A stretch of DNA of 64,000 nt from Neofusicoccum parvum (taxonomy: Eukaryota; Ascomycota; Dothideomycetes; Botryosphaeriales; Botryosphaeriaceae), in the NCBI GenBank assembly GCA_020912385.1, contig CP087208.1, forward strand, positions 3,038,001-3,102,000. The letters run 5' to 3'. Numbering within the stretch: position 1 is the first letter of the stretch; each line of letters begins with the position of its first letter. The notes under the pieces are model-generated. The model was not told where the DNA came from. It made no database searches and saw nothing but the letters and a program-made list of their open reading frames with translations. Below, piece by piece: positions 33,792 to 45,986 of the stretch. Made by a program: the position numbers and the translations under genes.

Positions 33792-36250
33792 AGTTGATGT
33801 CTCGAAGAAGTTTTCGATCGATTTTTTTTTATTTACTCATAGCCGGCGGTGTAATGGCGTGGAATGTCACATTTGGTGACAAGACTGTAACAACACAACA
33901 TACTAACTAACCCACTATCTCTACGATGAAAGCATTGCATTGATTGGACGGAAGGGATGATAAAGGAAGGGTGGAAGGGGAAGGGGAAGGAAATGGGATG
34001 GTCCGCTCAAACTTTTGTCTTTCTCGAATACCATACTAGAGAATCTAGACTATCAGAAGAGGAGGAAAGAAGGGAGGAATGGTGATGAAGGAGAAGAAGA
34101 TGAAATATCTATTGTAATGAAATATACCCGCAATCTCTTGACACAAAAATACTCTATTCATTGCTCTGGGTGTGACTATTGAAGCTAATGAAGTTTATTA
34201 AAGGCTCTTCTACCAGCGGAACGCGTTCCTGGGACTGGCTTCCATTTTTTTCTGGAGATCCCTTGTGGAGGTAACGCTGCTGGCGCGATGGTTTCGCTAG
34301 GTCCCGCGCTGCTGATGAAGATTCCCCCACTTCTTGACGTAAGCTACCCATGGAAGTGACATATCCGCGTACCCGACAGGCACGACTCATGATCCGGACA
34401 CGCGAGTTTTCCCATCCGGTTGCCTGCCTTGCTACGATCGTCGATACGAACTTCGACACTCGGGTTGCAGTAGAGAATGTAGAAGGTTTTGAGGTTTCTG
34501 AATAGTAATCATATGATGTCGACGACATTCGGTATTGGTATGTGCCTGCGTGCATTAATTTAGAGCGAGCTCTTATGAAGGCTCGTATCGTTATGCTCCC
34601 ATCAGGTATGCAACTCTGCATACGCACGACGTTCGCGCTTCTCTTCATAATCATGCGGGTTTCACACCGACGAAGTCGGCCGGTCACATCAGTGCCATGA
34701 GAAGCGCTGGATCAGATGAGATCATTTGATCGCGAGTCATTCCGTTCCTGCCTGTTTTGGCGAGACCCACTGCAGTGCGACTCCACATTTCCCCGACTTT
34801 ATGTTTCTCAACGCACATTTCTCCGCTCTCCACCCTTACGGTGTCTCCAATATTCATTCTTGGGAAATTTGACAGGCACTGTGCCTGCGGCCTCGAAATC
34901 TGTGTCATGTCTGGCTTCACGAGTGCTCCAGTAAGCTGGACCTGTTATTTTCAAACCTGCCGTTGCAATGACTAGACGCACTCATTAGGAACTTTGCCAG
35001 ATCATGCCTTCCAAAATGTCATCACCACAAGCAGTCAGCACCTTCGCTTGGCTCGGTGGTATCTACTGACATCCTATCAGCCTTCCCTGACGCAACAATG
35101 ATAATTGTGAAAGTCAGCATCTTCTACCTTAGCATTTTATGCGAGCCTCTCACGGTCCACACCGCCCAGACCATATTACCTACATGCCAGGGCACCTACG
35201 AACCGCTTTAATATCGATTACATCTGGAGCATAATTTTTTCTTTTAGCATTACTGTCGAGGCCAATCGGAAGTCGCCGCCCGTAGTGAACGACTCCACTT
35301 AGGCGCACATGTCGGTGTATCAGACTCTACATCCCTCTCGTCCGACAAAGTGCCAAGTTATCTCTACCAAGCAGAGTACAGGATTTCCTCCGGAGCAGGC
35401 GGCATAAACTTCAATACCTCTCACACATACTTAGTGGATGTCACAGCCACATCAGATGCCCGCCCCACCCATTTACTAGGGGCATCGGCGGGAAAATTAT
35501 TTTTAGCTATATCGCTCAACTAGAATTATTGGTTCTGGAAGAACTTGGGGCACCGAAGTAGTATCGACTGTGATAGGTAAAGCGCTTCAAATCGAACAGC
35601 ATGGTCTGGATCTCGTCAGTCACGAGTCAAATGCAGTTAAGTCTGAAGTCTGGGGTAGTCACATGGTTTCTCCCATTCACAGCACGGCCGAACCCTTTTC
35701 CATTACCGTTACCATAATCATCATCGACTGCGCCCTCGAGTTTTCTTATCCGTTCAACTGCTCACACAATAGTCTTATTGACCTGGGTTCACTCAAGAAA
35801 TATGTCGGCTACGATATGATGATATACACGCCAACTGCTGCGCTTACGGCTATATGCCTACTACCTGCTAGCTTGAATTTCGACGTGCGCGTCTTTCAAC
35901 CTGTCCACGTGTTGCGTTACAATGCCAGTAAGACAGCAGCACGTGGAGCAATACATCAGGATTATCCGGGCAAAGTCGGTTTGCACTGCTCGTTTAGTCA
36001 TATGCGCCACTGAAACCTTCCCATCAGTGCCTTTTCACTAGACACAGTACTAGCTCCCTTCCTGATTATCGTTGTAAGTGGTATGTTTCGCTCGGCGTAG
36101 ATCGCCGACACGGTATATATTCAACTGGCACAGTTCTCCACTTTCGTGAAAGACAACACAAGCTACATAGCCAGCAGGGAAACTTATTTAACTAACGTAG
36201 GAAAGCCTTTTCATTCGTGAATCTTATGTTAACGAACAGTACGAGCGAGA
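33792..36250. other. Lower-GC gene desert with degraded-looking frames
   Basis: After the transporter the base composition drops and no clean gene appears for about 2.4 kb. Two medium frames occur, 34154-34687 (minus, 177 residues, Ser/Arg-rich) and 35570-36013 (plus, 147 residues, with a hydrophobic FSITVTIIIIDCALEF stretch). A further open segment lies at about 35260-35523 (plus). None shows a known domain or convincing splice sites. Decayed genes or an old repeat are possible. Confidence 0.45.
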
Positions 36251-38445
36251 CCTTCTTTACTTCTGACGTTCTACATCTCCACGAACGAAGGCACCACCCC
36301 TCACCGCCTCTGTCCATCCAAGGGGAAACCGGAGCACCAGGAACCCAACCGCCCGCCCACCAGCACCACGACGCCAACCCGACCGCACCATCTGCCAAGC
36401 CTCCCCCGCGCGATCCCCCCCACCCACCCCATCACCAGCACACCTGCACCGCAGGGAAGCCATCCCGCCGACACAAGGGAACCATGGACGGAGAGAGCTG
36501 CTCCCCCGTTCCGGTCCCGCAGCCGGCCCCCTCTTCGCCGTCGTCGGTGCGCGCTGCTGGAGGGCAACGGCGTCCGGTGTAGCCCCGCGCGCCGGCCCGG
36601 ATGGTCTTCGGTCGCGCTGGCGAGCCGCTGTCGAGTGCCTCCGTGGTGGCGGCGTTGCGCGGGTCCGCGGCGCTGGCTGCGCTTGGATGGGTTGGCTGTG
36701 CGCGTCCGGCGCTGGTGGAAGGGGGAGAGGCTGTTGGAGGGGTACGTGGTTAGTATTGGTGGTGGGGGATAGGGGAGGGAGAGGGTGGGGGTGGAAGAGG
36801 AGGGGGAGTCGTGAGGATTTGGTTGGTTGGTTGGTGGCGGTAAATCGGGATGGATGAGATTTTGTTGGACGTGTAATGAGTCTTGGCTTTGTTGGGTTGG
36901 CGGTTTTTGATTAGAAGAACAGGTGGCGGTACGATCGCTTGGCTTGGGGAAGTAATTCATGGTGTTGGGGGCGGAAACCGTGCGTGGAGGATCTACTTGG
37001 GTCTTGATCGAGGTCACTGTGGATTTGGCTTGACATCAGTGATTCTCAGATGCAAGCAGCATGTCCGGGGTCTTGTTGCTACGAGTTCATCAATGCTGTG
37101 GAAGTACATACGATGCGTGAGGTGAGCAGGTACGACGTTTGTCAGACTTATCCTCTCATGCTTTTTTCGAGACCGGTCAGGTCAAACTGGACAAGGCACA
37201 CATGCAAAGACTGGCAAGTTCTCGTGCAGGAAGACAATGCAGGTAGGATGAGATCCCCATGCGGGATCATCAACGCAGAGAGACGTTACTCGCACACCCA
37301 CGGAGCCTACATCTTCGCGTCGCACCGTTCAATCCACCCTGGCACATGGGCACACTGCTCAAAAGCAACGAAAGAACCAGCCCGCATCTTCACCCACATC
37401 GTCCGAGCGCCGCAGACCTCCAGGATCAATTCTGCACCCACCAGCACCATCCCAGAGGAGGGCGGCGGCCCGGACACGACACACGCAGGCATTCCAGGCA
37501 TCGTCGCAGCGCCGGCCACATCCCGCGTCCACATACCGGCCCGGCAGCGGCACCACCACCACCGCCGGCACCTTGAAACGCCAGCCAGCCCTCCCCCACC
37601 CCATCAGCGAGAGAGTCCACCCCCGTGCCACCTCGCCCGTCTCACGCGCGGCCGCCTCCATGCCTACGTGACAGAGGTCGCCATCAGCCACCGATGGCCC
37701 AGCCGCACCCCGCAGGTCCGCGGGAAAGAAAGACGACGCCTCCTCCACACGGCGTCACGTCCGCGTCTAGGGGGTGAGGGAGGCGCACGAAACTCCAGGG
37801 CGCGCGGTTTTCTCTGTGTTTCTTTTTTAATTTGCGGCAGGGGTGGCGGGCGGGCGAGATCTCAATCCAGCATCGCGGGGCGCCCAGCCGGAAGCGAAAG
37901 ACCGGTGTTTGCGAGTGCCGGGGGAGGGGCGGCGGCGTGAGAAACACAGGTGTGGGAGGCTAATGGCCTTGATGGGAGGGAGTGGTCGGGTAAAATGAGT
38001 CGAGGGAAGCTTTTTTCGGGTGCGAGTCGCGGGGTGGTGTCGGGGGGAGGGGGCAGGTTGGAAAGAGGATAGGGCCGACGGAAGGGGGCGGAGGCCTCAG
38101 GCACGGGGAGGCTTTGGGGTGTTTGGGGATGGCGATGCGGGCTTCAGGGGAGCCGGGGTGGCGGCAGGGACCGAGATGAAAGGTGTTGGGTGATGACGTG
38201 CAGCAGAGAGAAGGAGTTGGGTAACAGCAACGGCGTGCACTGGTGGATGGGGGGGCGAAGGATGGGCGATGCTTGGGGTGGCGAGAAAAGCTTGTGGCTG
38301 CTAGCTGCAGGCTTGTTCATGCAGCTGCCAGCCATCTGCTCGTGTTGCCTAGATCCGGCGCTTTCCGTGCGACCCATGCAGGCCGCGGACGCTGGGTCGG
38401 TTCTCGCGGTGCAGAGGAAGGATCCAGGTGTTTTTGCTCGTGTTT

Positions 38446-38477
<32 letters not shown>

Positions 38478-39741
38478 GTCAGATCTGGCTGCTGGCACCC
38501 CCGCAGGTTGGCGAGCGTTGCACATAGAAGGCTGGCCGAGGCCGGAAGCGGCGTAGCTGGGCGGCGTAGCTGGGCGACGAAAAAGCAGCGCCTTGGAAAT
38601 TTGGGTATACGAGCTGAAAAGCGGGCGTCGACGAGCGGTTGCATCGACGGCTGCCATGCGCAGCCGGCCAGCGCATGCGGGTTGGCGGGTTGGCAGGCTG
38701 GTGGGCTGGCGGGCTGGCGGCGTCAATTCTGTTGGCAGCGAGCAGCCGGGGTGGGTTTCTGTGGCAGCCCCCCGCCCGCGGCTAGGCCTGTTCCTGACCG
38801 CGCGCGACGAGGGGCGGGCCAATCGCGCTGCCACAACCACCGCGCCGACACCACCGACCACCGTCCACCGTCCTCGCTGCCGGCTCGCCCTGCCAGCGTC
38901 GCCGTCGCCCGGTCCAGCGGCCGCTCGGCGTGAGGCAAATGCAGGATCCTTCGCGCCGGCGGTTGGCTGAGACGAACGTTTGGAAACACGGCCAAGCTTT
39001 GCCAGCTGCCTGTCCGGGCGCGCGCACCCAAATTTAGGCGATCGGCGGCATGGAAGGCGGCTAACGGGGTCAAGCTTGAACAGAAGCTTGACCTTTCGGC
39101 TCTCTCTAACCGCCAGCCTGTGTGGCTTACTGCCGTGCATATATACCCCCGCTGGGCGCGCGCGCGAACACGATCGCCGCTCTTCTCGCCGGATGTGCGC
39201 TGTCAACCCGTCGTATTTGTGACCTGCTGAGGTCCGCCTTTCTTTTTCTCGTCGCTACTTGCTTGCTCTCGCTCCAACTATTGTCCTCGTGTCGCTCGCT
39301 GTGCGCGCTTTGCCCGTCTCCTAGCCCTTCACTTCCGCGCTCTCGCATCCACACGCCTGCTCTCCGAGACAGGCTCATTTCACTCCTCAGCTTTTGCTGC
39401 ATTGCACGGTACGTCACGGCACACAGCATGATATCTTGGCCCTACCGGAAGGCTGCAGCGGCCCTGGCCCCTTGCGGTTGTGCAGCGGCAGCAGCGTGCG
39501 CCAACACCAGCCTCCTCCTGCAGCAGCCGTCGATCGGTGGTTGGCCGGCCCAACCTGCTCCTTCCCCCACCACGCACTTAAACACCCATCACCCACGCTG
39601 CCCATCACGCCTTTCTGCTTGCACCTTGCTTCACTCTCACCACCATCCCTCGCTTGTCTTTTTGCCCTGCTCTTTACCCCCTGCATGCTCAACGTTCTAT
39701 GCTCACTGCGTCCGTCCTGATTAGGCCAGCTTCGTGTGCCA
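36251..39741. other. GC-rich intergenic upstream of the glyoxal oxidase gene
   Basis: About 3.5 kb. Frames at 36301-37017 and 37359-37748 (minus) and 37050-37940 (plus) lack motifs. Repeats include the CGTCGG array (38446-38477), a 14-bp tandem pair around GGCGTAGCTGGGC (38560-38590) and GGCTGG-type repeats near 38685-38730. A TATATA element at about 39139-39145 could be the core promoter of the glyoxal oxidase gene. If so its leader would be about 600 nt, pyrimidine-rich and possibly spliced. Confidence 0.45.
38446..38477 (+). repeat. CGTCGG hexanucleotide repeat
   Basis: About five perfect CGTCGG units occur in noncoding GC-rich DNA. Confidence 0.85.
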
Positions 39742-42376
39742 ATGAAGCCCTCTCTCTTTTCCTTCGGCCTCTGGGCTGCCGCAGCCAATGCCAACATCAT
39801 CTTCAACTGGGTCCAGCCTACCTGCGACTCCACTGAACTAGGCAGCACCACCTGTCTGCGCGGCCAGCGCTGCACCGAGAACAACACCTGCGAAGCCTTC
39901 GTTGTCAGCGACGACGACTACTCCAGGTCCTTCGTGCGCTCCGTGTCAGGCCGCGCCACCGCCGCCTACTCGCAGGACGGCAGGTGCGGTCCCACCAACG
40001 GCGGCCTTCTCTGCGACCCCAACAGCACCGTCTACAAGGGCACGTGCTGCAGTCAGTACGGATGGGTATGTGTGTCCCACGCCCGCAGGGACCATGATTG
40101 CTGACGATCGACAGTGCGGGAACACCGCTGACCACTGCGGCACCGGCTGCAGCTCGGGCTGCACCTCCGCCTCGTCTTCTTCTTCCAAATCGTCTGCCGC
40201 TACCTCGGCCACCAAGACTGTCATCGCCGCCGGTGGTGCCAGCTCATCTGCTAGCGCGGCACCGCGTGCCGATGGCCGCTGCGGCAAGGACTTTGCTGGC
40301 GCCACTTGCGATGCCAATGGCGCGTATGGTGGTTGCTGCTCTCAGTATGGGTAAGTGGTAGCACCACGTGGTTATTGTTTCACTCTCTGACTGTTACACA
40401 GCTACTGCGGTAAGACCGACGGCCACTGTCTCGCTTCGAATGGTTGCCAGAGCGGTTGCACCGGCGCAGCCTCGTCTGCTGCTGGCACAAGCAAGGCCGC
40501 AACAAGCAAGGCCGCAACGTCCAGCAAGCCCGCTACCGCCGTCTCCAGCTCGACCCAGGAACCCGTGCTCGGATCCCCCACTGCCTCGACGTCGGGCGCT
40601 GCCACTGCTACTGGAAAGGTGACGACCGACGGCTCGTGCGGTGCCAGCAACGGCGGGACCATCTGCGGCAACTGGCCCAAGGGCGGTTGCTGCTCCATGT
40701 ACGGATTCTGCGGCAACACCACCTCTCACTGCGGTGAGGGCTGCCAGTCCGGCCCCTGCACCAACGGCGCCCAGGAACAGGCTCCCGGCGCCAGCCCGGC
40801 TCCGGCCGCTCCTACGCCCGGCACCTTCAAGGTTGTTGGTGATTCTGGTGTCCCTGTCATGCACGCTGGTCTTCTTCCCAACGGCAAGGTCGCTTTCCTG
40901 GACAAGGTTGAGAACTACACCCAGGTCAAGCTTGCCAATGGCCAGTACGCCTACTCGGCCGAATTCGATACGGCAAAGAACACCTATGTCCCGCTCGCTT
41001 ACAAGACGAACGCCTTCTGTGCTGGTGGAGCATTCCTTGCCGACGGCTCTTTCGTTTCTCTCGGTGGCAACGGCCCGCTTGACTTCATTGATCCCACTGT
41101 TGGCGACGGCTTCGATGGCATTCGTTACCTCAAGCGTTCCATCAGCGACGCCAGCCTCGACGGTCAGGCGTGGCAGGAACCCGGCAACAAGCTTGCCAGC
41201 AAGCGTTGGTACGCTACTGCTCAGGTCATGGGAGATGGCACCGTCTTCGTTGCTTCGGGAAGTTTGAACGGTCTCGATCCCACAAACAAGACCAACAACA
41301 ACCCCACCTGGGAGCTGTTGAACGCCAAGGGCGTGTCTGACGGCATCAACCGCCCGATGGACATCCTGGAGAAGAACCAGCCCTACTACATGTACCCTTT
41401 CGTCCACCTGCTCAAGGATGGCAGCCTTTTCGTCTTCGTCTCCAAGTCTGCCGAGCTTTTCGACGTAAAGAACAACAAGACCATCTCAACCTTCAAGGAC
41501 CTTCCCGGTGACTACCGCACCTACCCCAACACTGGTGGCTCCGTCATGCTGCCCCTGAGCTCTGCCAACAGCTGGACCAACGATATCATCATCTGCGGTG
41601 GTGGTGCCTACCAGGACATCACTTCCCCTACCGACCCCTCCTGCGGCCGCATCAGCCCGCTATCCACCACTGCCACCTGGGAGATGGACTCGATGCCCCA
41701 GGGTCGCGGCATGGTCGAGGGTACCCTCCTTCCTGACGGCACCGTCATCTGGCTCAATGGCTGCAACCACGGTGCCCAAGGCTTCGGACTCGGCACCGAC
41801 CCGACCTTTGATGCTCTTCTGTACAACCCGGACGCCAAGCTCGGCCAGCGCTGGAGTACTGCCGGTACGACCAACATTCCCCGTCTCTACCACTCGGTTG
41901 CGCTCCTTCTCCTCGACGGAACCCTTATGGTCACTGGCTCCAACCCCGTTGAGCAGCCCGTCATCTCAACCAACAACAACACGGCCTTCCCCTATGACAC
42001 CGAGTTCCGCGTCGAGATCTACACGCCGCCTTACCTGCAGGGCACCAATGCGCAGCGCCGTCCCACCGCCGTTGCCCTCTCCAGCACCGCCCTCAAGGCT
42101 GATGGCAAGACAACCTTCACCATCAACTTCACCGCTCCTGCCAACGCCAAAGCCGTCAAAGTCGCGCTGTATCACGGCGGCTTTGTAACGCACTCCGTGC
42201 ACATGGGACACCGCATGGCGTTCCTGGATAGCACGGGCTGGAAGGCGGGCGCCACCGCCCAAACGATCACCGTCACGCCGCCGCCCAACACCAACGTCGC
42301 ACCCCCGGGTCCGTATGTCGTGTACGTGATGGTCGATGGAGTGCCGGCCATTGGCAAGATGGTGATGGTTTCGTGA
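39742..42376 (+). CDS. Secreted glyoxal oxidase-type copper radical oxidase with three CBM18 chitin-binding modules, 844 residues
   Basis: Three exons (39742-40065, 40115-40350, 40402-42376; introns 49 and 51 nt) sum to 2535 nt. A signal peptide (MKPSLFSFGLWAAAANAN) is followed by a short Cys-containing segment. Then come three chitin-binding (hevein-like, CBM18) modules with DGRCGPTNGG...CCSQYGW, DGRCGKDF...CCSQYG and DGSCGASNGG...CCSMYGFCG, separated by Ser/Ala/Thr-rich linkers. The catalytic domain begins near residue 325. Active-site residues of glyoxal/galactose oxidases (AA5) can be placed: Cys 393 (NAFCAGG) and Tyr 457 (KRWYATAQ) for the thioether cofactor, Tyr 683-His 684 (PRLYHSV), and His 784 (FVTHSVHMGHR). 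Known role of the family: oxidising small aldehydes to acids and making H2O2 outside the cell. The chitin-binding modules suggest anchoring to the fungal wall. The introns lie inside modules 1 and 2 only. Confidence 0.93.
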
Positions 42377-43579
42377 GGAAAGTAAAGTTGGACATAATGA
42401 AAAGTATATAATAGTGGACGCAGGGGCTTTTTTTCTCTTCTTGGTTGTAGTATATCTAGACTCTTTTACACTAATACCGTGGGGGTATGGAATGGGACAC
42501 GGAGGGTCTTTTCTCGAGAGCAATGGATTGTGGACAGAATCATAGTGGTGGAAGTGCAAAGAAAGGAAGACAAGGATTAGATACCTCAGGGCAATACCTC
42601 CAAACAGGAAGGTGGAATAATCAACAACTGAACTATTAATCATCGAATCTTAGTGGGGTGAATTCTATCTGAGAGGAGGCTTCAAAGCTGGTGAACCATG
42701 CATCCTGCTAGCCTCATAGCCTTCTTTCCTCTGTCAAGATGCGCCCTGCGGCAGTTTGCACGTATGTACACACGTCACTTCACTCCAGCCCCATCACCGA
42801 GACCCCCTCCCTCCCTCCCCAACTCGGAACAAACAACACCGAAAAAGAAGAAACACACATCCAGCCTGACATCAGCAAGCAAGCCCATCCGCACGCACCT
42901 CGCCCTTGCGTGCATGTGCACCGCACACCACACCGCGCTGCATGCGTACAGTGCATGGTACGTATGCATGCACGCCTCGTTTGTGGCGCGCGCGTACGCA
43001 GGACAGACAGGCGGACAGGCAGACAGCTGATGGCATGACACGATAAGCAGGCGCGGCGCGCTCGTGTGACCAGGGGCTGCGGGTCTTGTGTGACGGGGGG
43101 GTCTGTGGTGGGGAGATGAGGTGGGTGGGGGTGCGTGTGTGGGTGTCTTCTTTTGTTTTTTCTCTCTTTTTTTCGGGGGGGGGGGAGGCGATGTGGTTGT
43201 TTTGTTTGTTGGAAGGGGCGGGAAGAGGGTTTCTGGGGTGATGGGGAGTGGTGTTGCGTCCAGGCTTGCGCATCTCGAGGTCTCTGACGAGGGAAACAAG
43301 TAAATACACTTACAACACAGTGCTCGGAAACCTTCCGCCAGCTTCGTAGCTGGACCCTGTGCCTATCTCATGCTCGATGGCCACTCTCATTTCGCAAGTA
43401 TTTCTTACTATCATCAATTGATAGAAGTTAGTCTTAATTCTATCTGATGACCCATATTGTTAACCGGAGATTGAGGTCCTCGCATTGAAGTAATATTTGA
43501 CGCCTGCGTTCTCCCTGCTAGAACACCTCAGAAGCCACGACCGAGCAGTAAAATTGCGAGGCGAGTCGTGAAGCAATGC
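42377..43579. other. Intergenic downstream of glyoxal oxidase
   Basis: The left part is the 3' region of the oxidase. The right part has G-runs (near 43173-43186), GT-rich tracts and CGCG/CATG-rich simple sequence near 42955-43005. No supported gene. Confidence 0.5.
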
Positions 43580-43913
43580 AATACCAACAGGACAGCCTGG
43601 CGAAGGAAATGGACCAGGAAAACCAAGAGGACCAGGAGGACCCAGTGGACCAAGGAGACTAGGATGGAATGAGAGAGCTAGGAATCAATACCTAGGGTAA
43701 TTGTAGGACTGCCACAGCAGCCACTACTGGTAAGCAGAAAAACGGGAAAAGAAGGGGTAACGCACCCAATATAAAAGAGAGGAGAGGTTTTCTACCTAGG
43801 AAAGGTTTTCCCCCTCGTGTAAACTACTATAGATAGCCTACCCCGCATGGACCCGTAAGGGAGCTAAATCGGGATGAAAATGAATCTATTTATTTATTTA
43901 ATACCAACAGGAC
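43580..43913 (+). mobile_element. 5'-truncated LINE-like (non-LTR) retrotransposon copy with 14-bp target-site duplication
   Basis: The 14-bp word AATACCAACAGGAC occurs at 43580-43593 and again at 43900-43913. The 306 bp between them end in ATGAATCTATTTATTTATTTA, a short T/A repeat tail. A perfect duplication this long, flanking a segment with a simple-sequence 3' tail and no terminal repeats, is what target-primed reverse transcription leaves. The 5' part reads as a Gly/Pro/Arg-rich reading-frame end (GPGKPRGPGGPSGPRR), consistent with a truncated 3' end of an element. The tail region GGGAGCTAAATCGGGATGAA resembles 3' ends of fungal Tad-clade elements, from memory. It is far too short to be autonomous. 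Confidence 0.7.
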
Positions 43914-44570
43914 CATTTATCCGGACACGATTGTGCAGTGAAAGGAATGCCAAACCCGCCTACACAAATGCTCCAGCCGCCCCTGAAGAAAGGCACGCGT
44001 TGCAACACCACGCGAACCAACCTCGTATGTAGCGGGCAGACCGTGGCGTGCTTCGTCACAACCAGACGATCCACTCGCCCACGGTGGCGCAGTGATCCCT
44101 CAAGCGACGAATCAACAGCACACGGGAGGAGAGGTTCAACAGACAGGACCCAGAACCACCATGACACGCGGTGAAGAATCACTCAAGTCCAACTCAAGGC
44201 GCTTGCCACTCACATCCACCCGCTCGCCACCTCTCGCTCCTGTTCAACCCGAAGCTCAGCGAAGCGTCTGTTGAAAGACGCCGAAAGAACCATCTTTTCA
44301 TCCTATCCACTCTCTATATACCCTCACCCTCCTCCCATCCACTCTTCAGCGAAACAACGGTGTCCAACCACCATGTAGTGTATGCAGCCGATGCACGTAC
44401 ATACAGCGCATACCCGAACGATCCGCCACAAAACGCCAAAGCCCATGCAGAAAAGATTACAAGGATGTTGAAGCCATCCACGGGGACCGCTGGGCTCGAG
44501 CCAGCCAGTCCCGGTGCCTGTGACGACACGGAAAAGCGAAAGATTGATACACGTGATCTGCGCCCCGCTC
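43914..44570. other. Intergenic downstream of lipoyl synthase
   Basis: This stretch contains the 3' region of the lipoyl synthase gene. No gene is recognised. Confidence 0.5.
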
Positions 44571-45986
44571 CTACGAAGACGCCTCCGCCTCCTTCACCGC
44601 CGCCTCCACGCCCGCCGCCGACGTCGACACGCCGCTCAGCGAGCTGCCGCCTAGCGACCGCTCGGCCGCCCTCTTCTTGAGCACGTTCTCGATGAAGGCC
44701 TCGCCGGCCTTGTAGCTGGAGCGCACGAGCGGGCCGGACGCGCAGTACAGGAAGCCCATGTCGAGGGCGCGCTGGCGCCACAGCTCGAACGTCTGCGGGG
44801 TGATGTACTCCTCGACCTTCATGTGGCGCTTTGTGGGGCGCATGTACTGGCCGAAGGTGACGACGTCGACGTCGACCTTGCGGAGCTCTGTGGCACCAAA
44901 CCGTCAGCAAACCCAGTCAGAAAAGAAAGGTGTGATGGACTTACCCCTCAACGCATGCCACATCTGCTCCTCCGTCTCGCCCAGCCCCAGCATCATGCTC
45001 GTCTTCGTGATCACGCCCTCCCTGGCCGCCTTGGCCGCCTCCAGCACCCTCAAGCTTTGCCTGAACTTCGCCCGCCTGTCGCGCACAAACGGCGTCAGCG
45101 CCTCCACCGTCTCGACGTTGTGCGCGTACACGTCCAGCCCGCTCCTCGCCACCAGCGCCACCATCTCCAGATCGCCCGCGTAGTCCCCCGTCAGCGCCTC
45201 CACCAGCATCGTTGGCGCCTTCTGCTTGATCTTGCTGACCGTCTCAGCAAAATGCCTCGCGCCGCCATCCGCCAGGTCATCGCGATCCACGCTCGTCAGC
45301 ACCACATACCCCAACCCCCAGCGCCTCAACGCCTCCGCCGTATTCTCCGGCTCATGCGGATCCAACGGCGGCGGCTTATTGCTCGTCTTCACGCTGCAAA
45401 ACCGGCAGCCCCGCGTGCACGTGTCCCCCATCAGCATGATCGTCGCCGTCGCCGCGCTCTTGCTCGACCCGCCCCAGCAGTCGCTGATGTTCGGGCACCG
45501 CGCCTCCTCGCACACCGTGTGCAGGTTCAGCCCCCGCAGGTCGTTCCGGATCTTCTTGTACGCGTCCGACGCCGGGATCGGCGTCTTCAGCCACGCCGGC
45601 AGCCGCGTGATCTGCTTCTGCCGCCCCGCCGGCCCCACCATCGCCGTGCGCAGCTCCAGCGCCTCGTCCGCGCTGAGCGCTTCCTCCTTCGCGCCCACGA
45701 AGTCGCCGAACGTGGGCCCCGAGTTCAGCCGGTCGGAGAACTTGGTGCGAGGGCGGGCGGCCGCGGCTTTGGGGGTGGTGGAGGGGCGCGATGTTGTGGT
45801 TGGGGAGGTTGGCGTTGGGGTTGGCGTGGGGGAGCTGCCGGTCGGGTCGCCAACGGCGGTGGCGAGGGCGCGGCGGTGGTGGAGGAGCCATTGGGACGGC
45901 GGCGGGGGCGCGAGGCGTGCGGGCTGGGCGGCGAGAGAGGCGGCGCCGCGCCTGAGGCAGTGGTAACGCGGAGCGTGGGAGGCCAT
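44571..45986 (-). CDS. Lipoyl synthase, mitochondrial (LipA family, radical SAM), 452 residues
   Basis: Two exons (45986-44945, 44887-44571; 57-nt intron) sum to 1359 nt. The N-terminus is Arg/Ala-rich without acids, as in a mitochondrial presequence, followed by a Pro/Thr-rich spacer. The auxiliary iron-sulfur site is [12 protein letters not shown] (Cys 159, 164, 170). The radical-SAM site is CTRGCRFC (Cys 190, 194, 197). Other family blocks are [71 protein letters not shown] and the C-terminal [12 protein letters not shown], whose Ser ligates the auxiliary cluster. The enzyme inserts two sulfurs into octanoyl groups on pyruvate dehydrogenase, 2-oxoglutarate dehydrogenase and glycine cleavage H protein. 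Yeast LIP5 is the counterpart. The last 35 residues are an Ala/Ser-rich extension. Confidence 0.96.
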
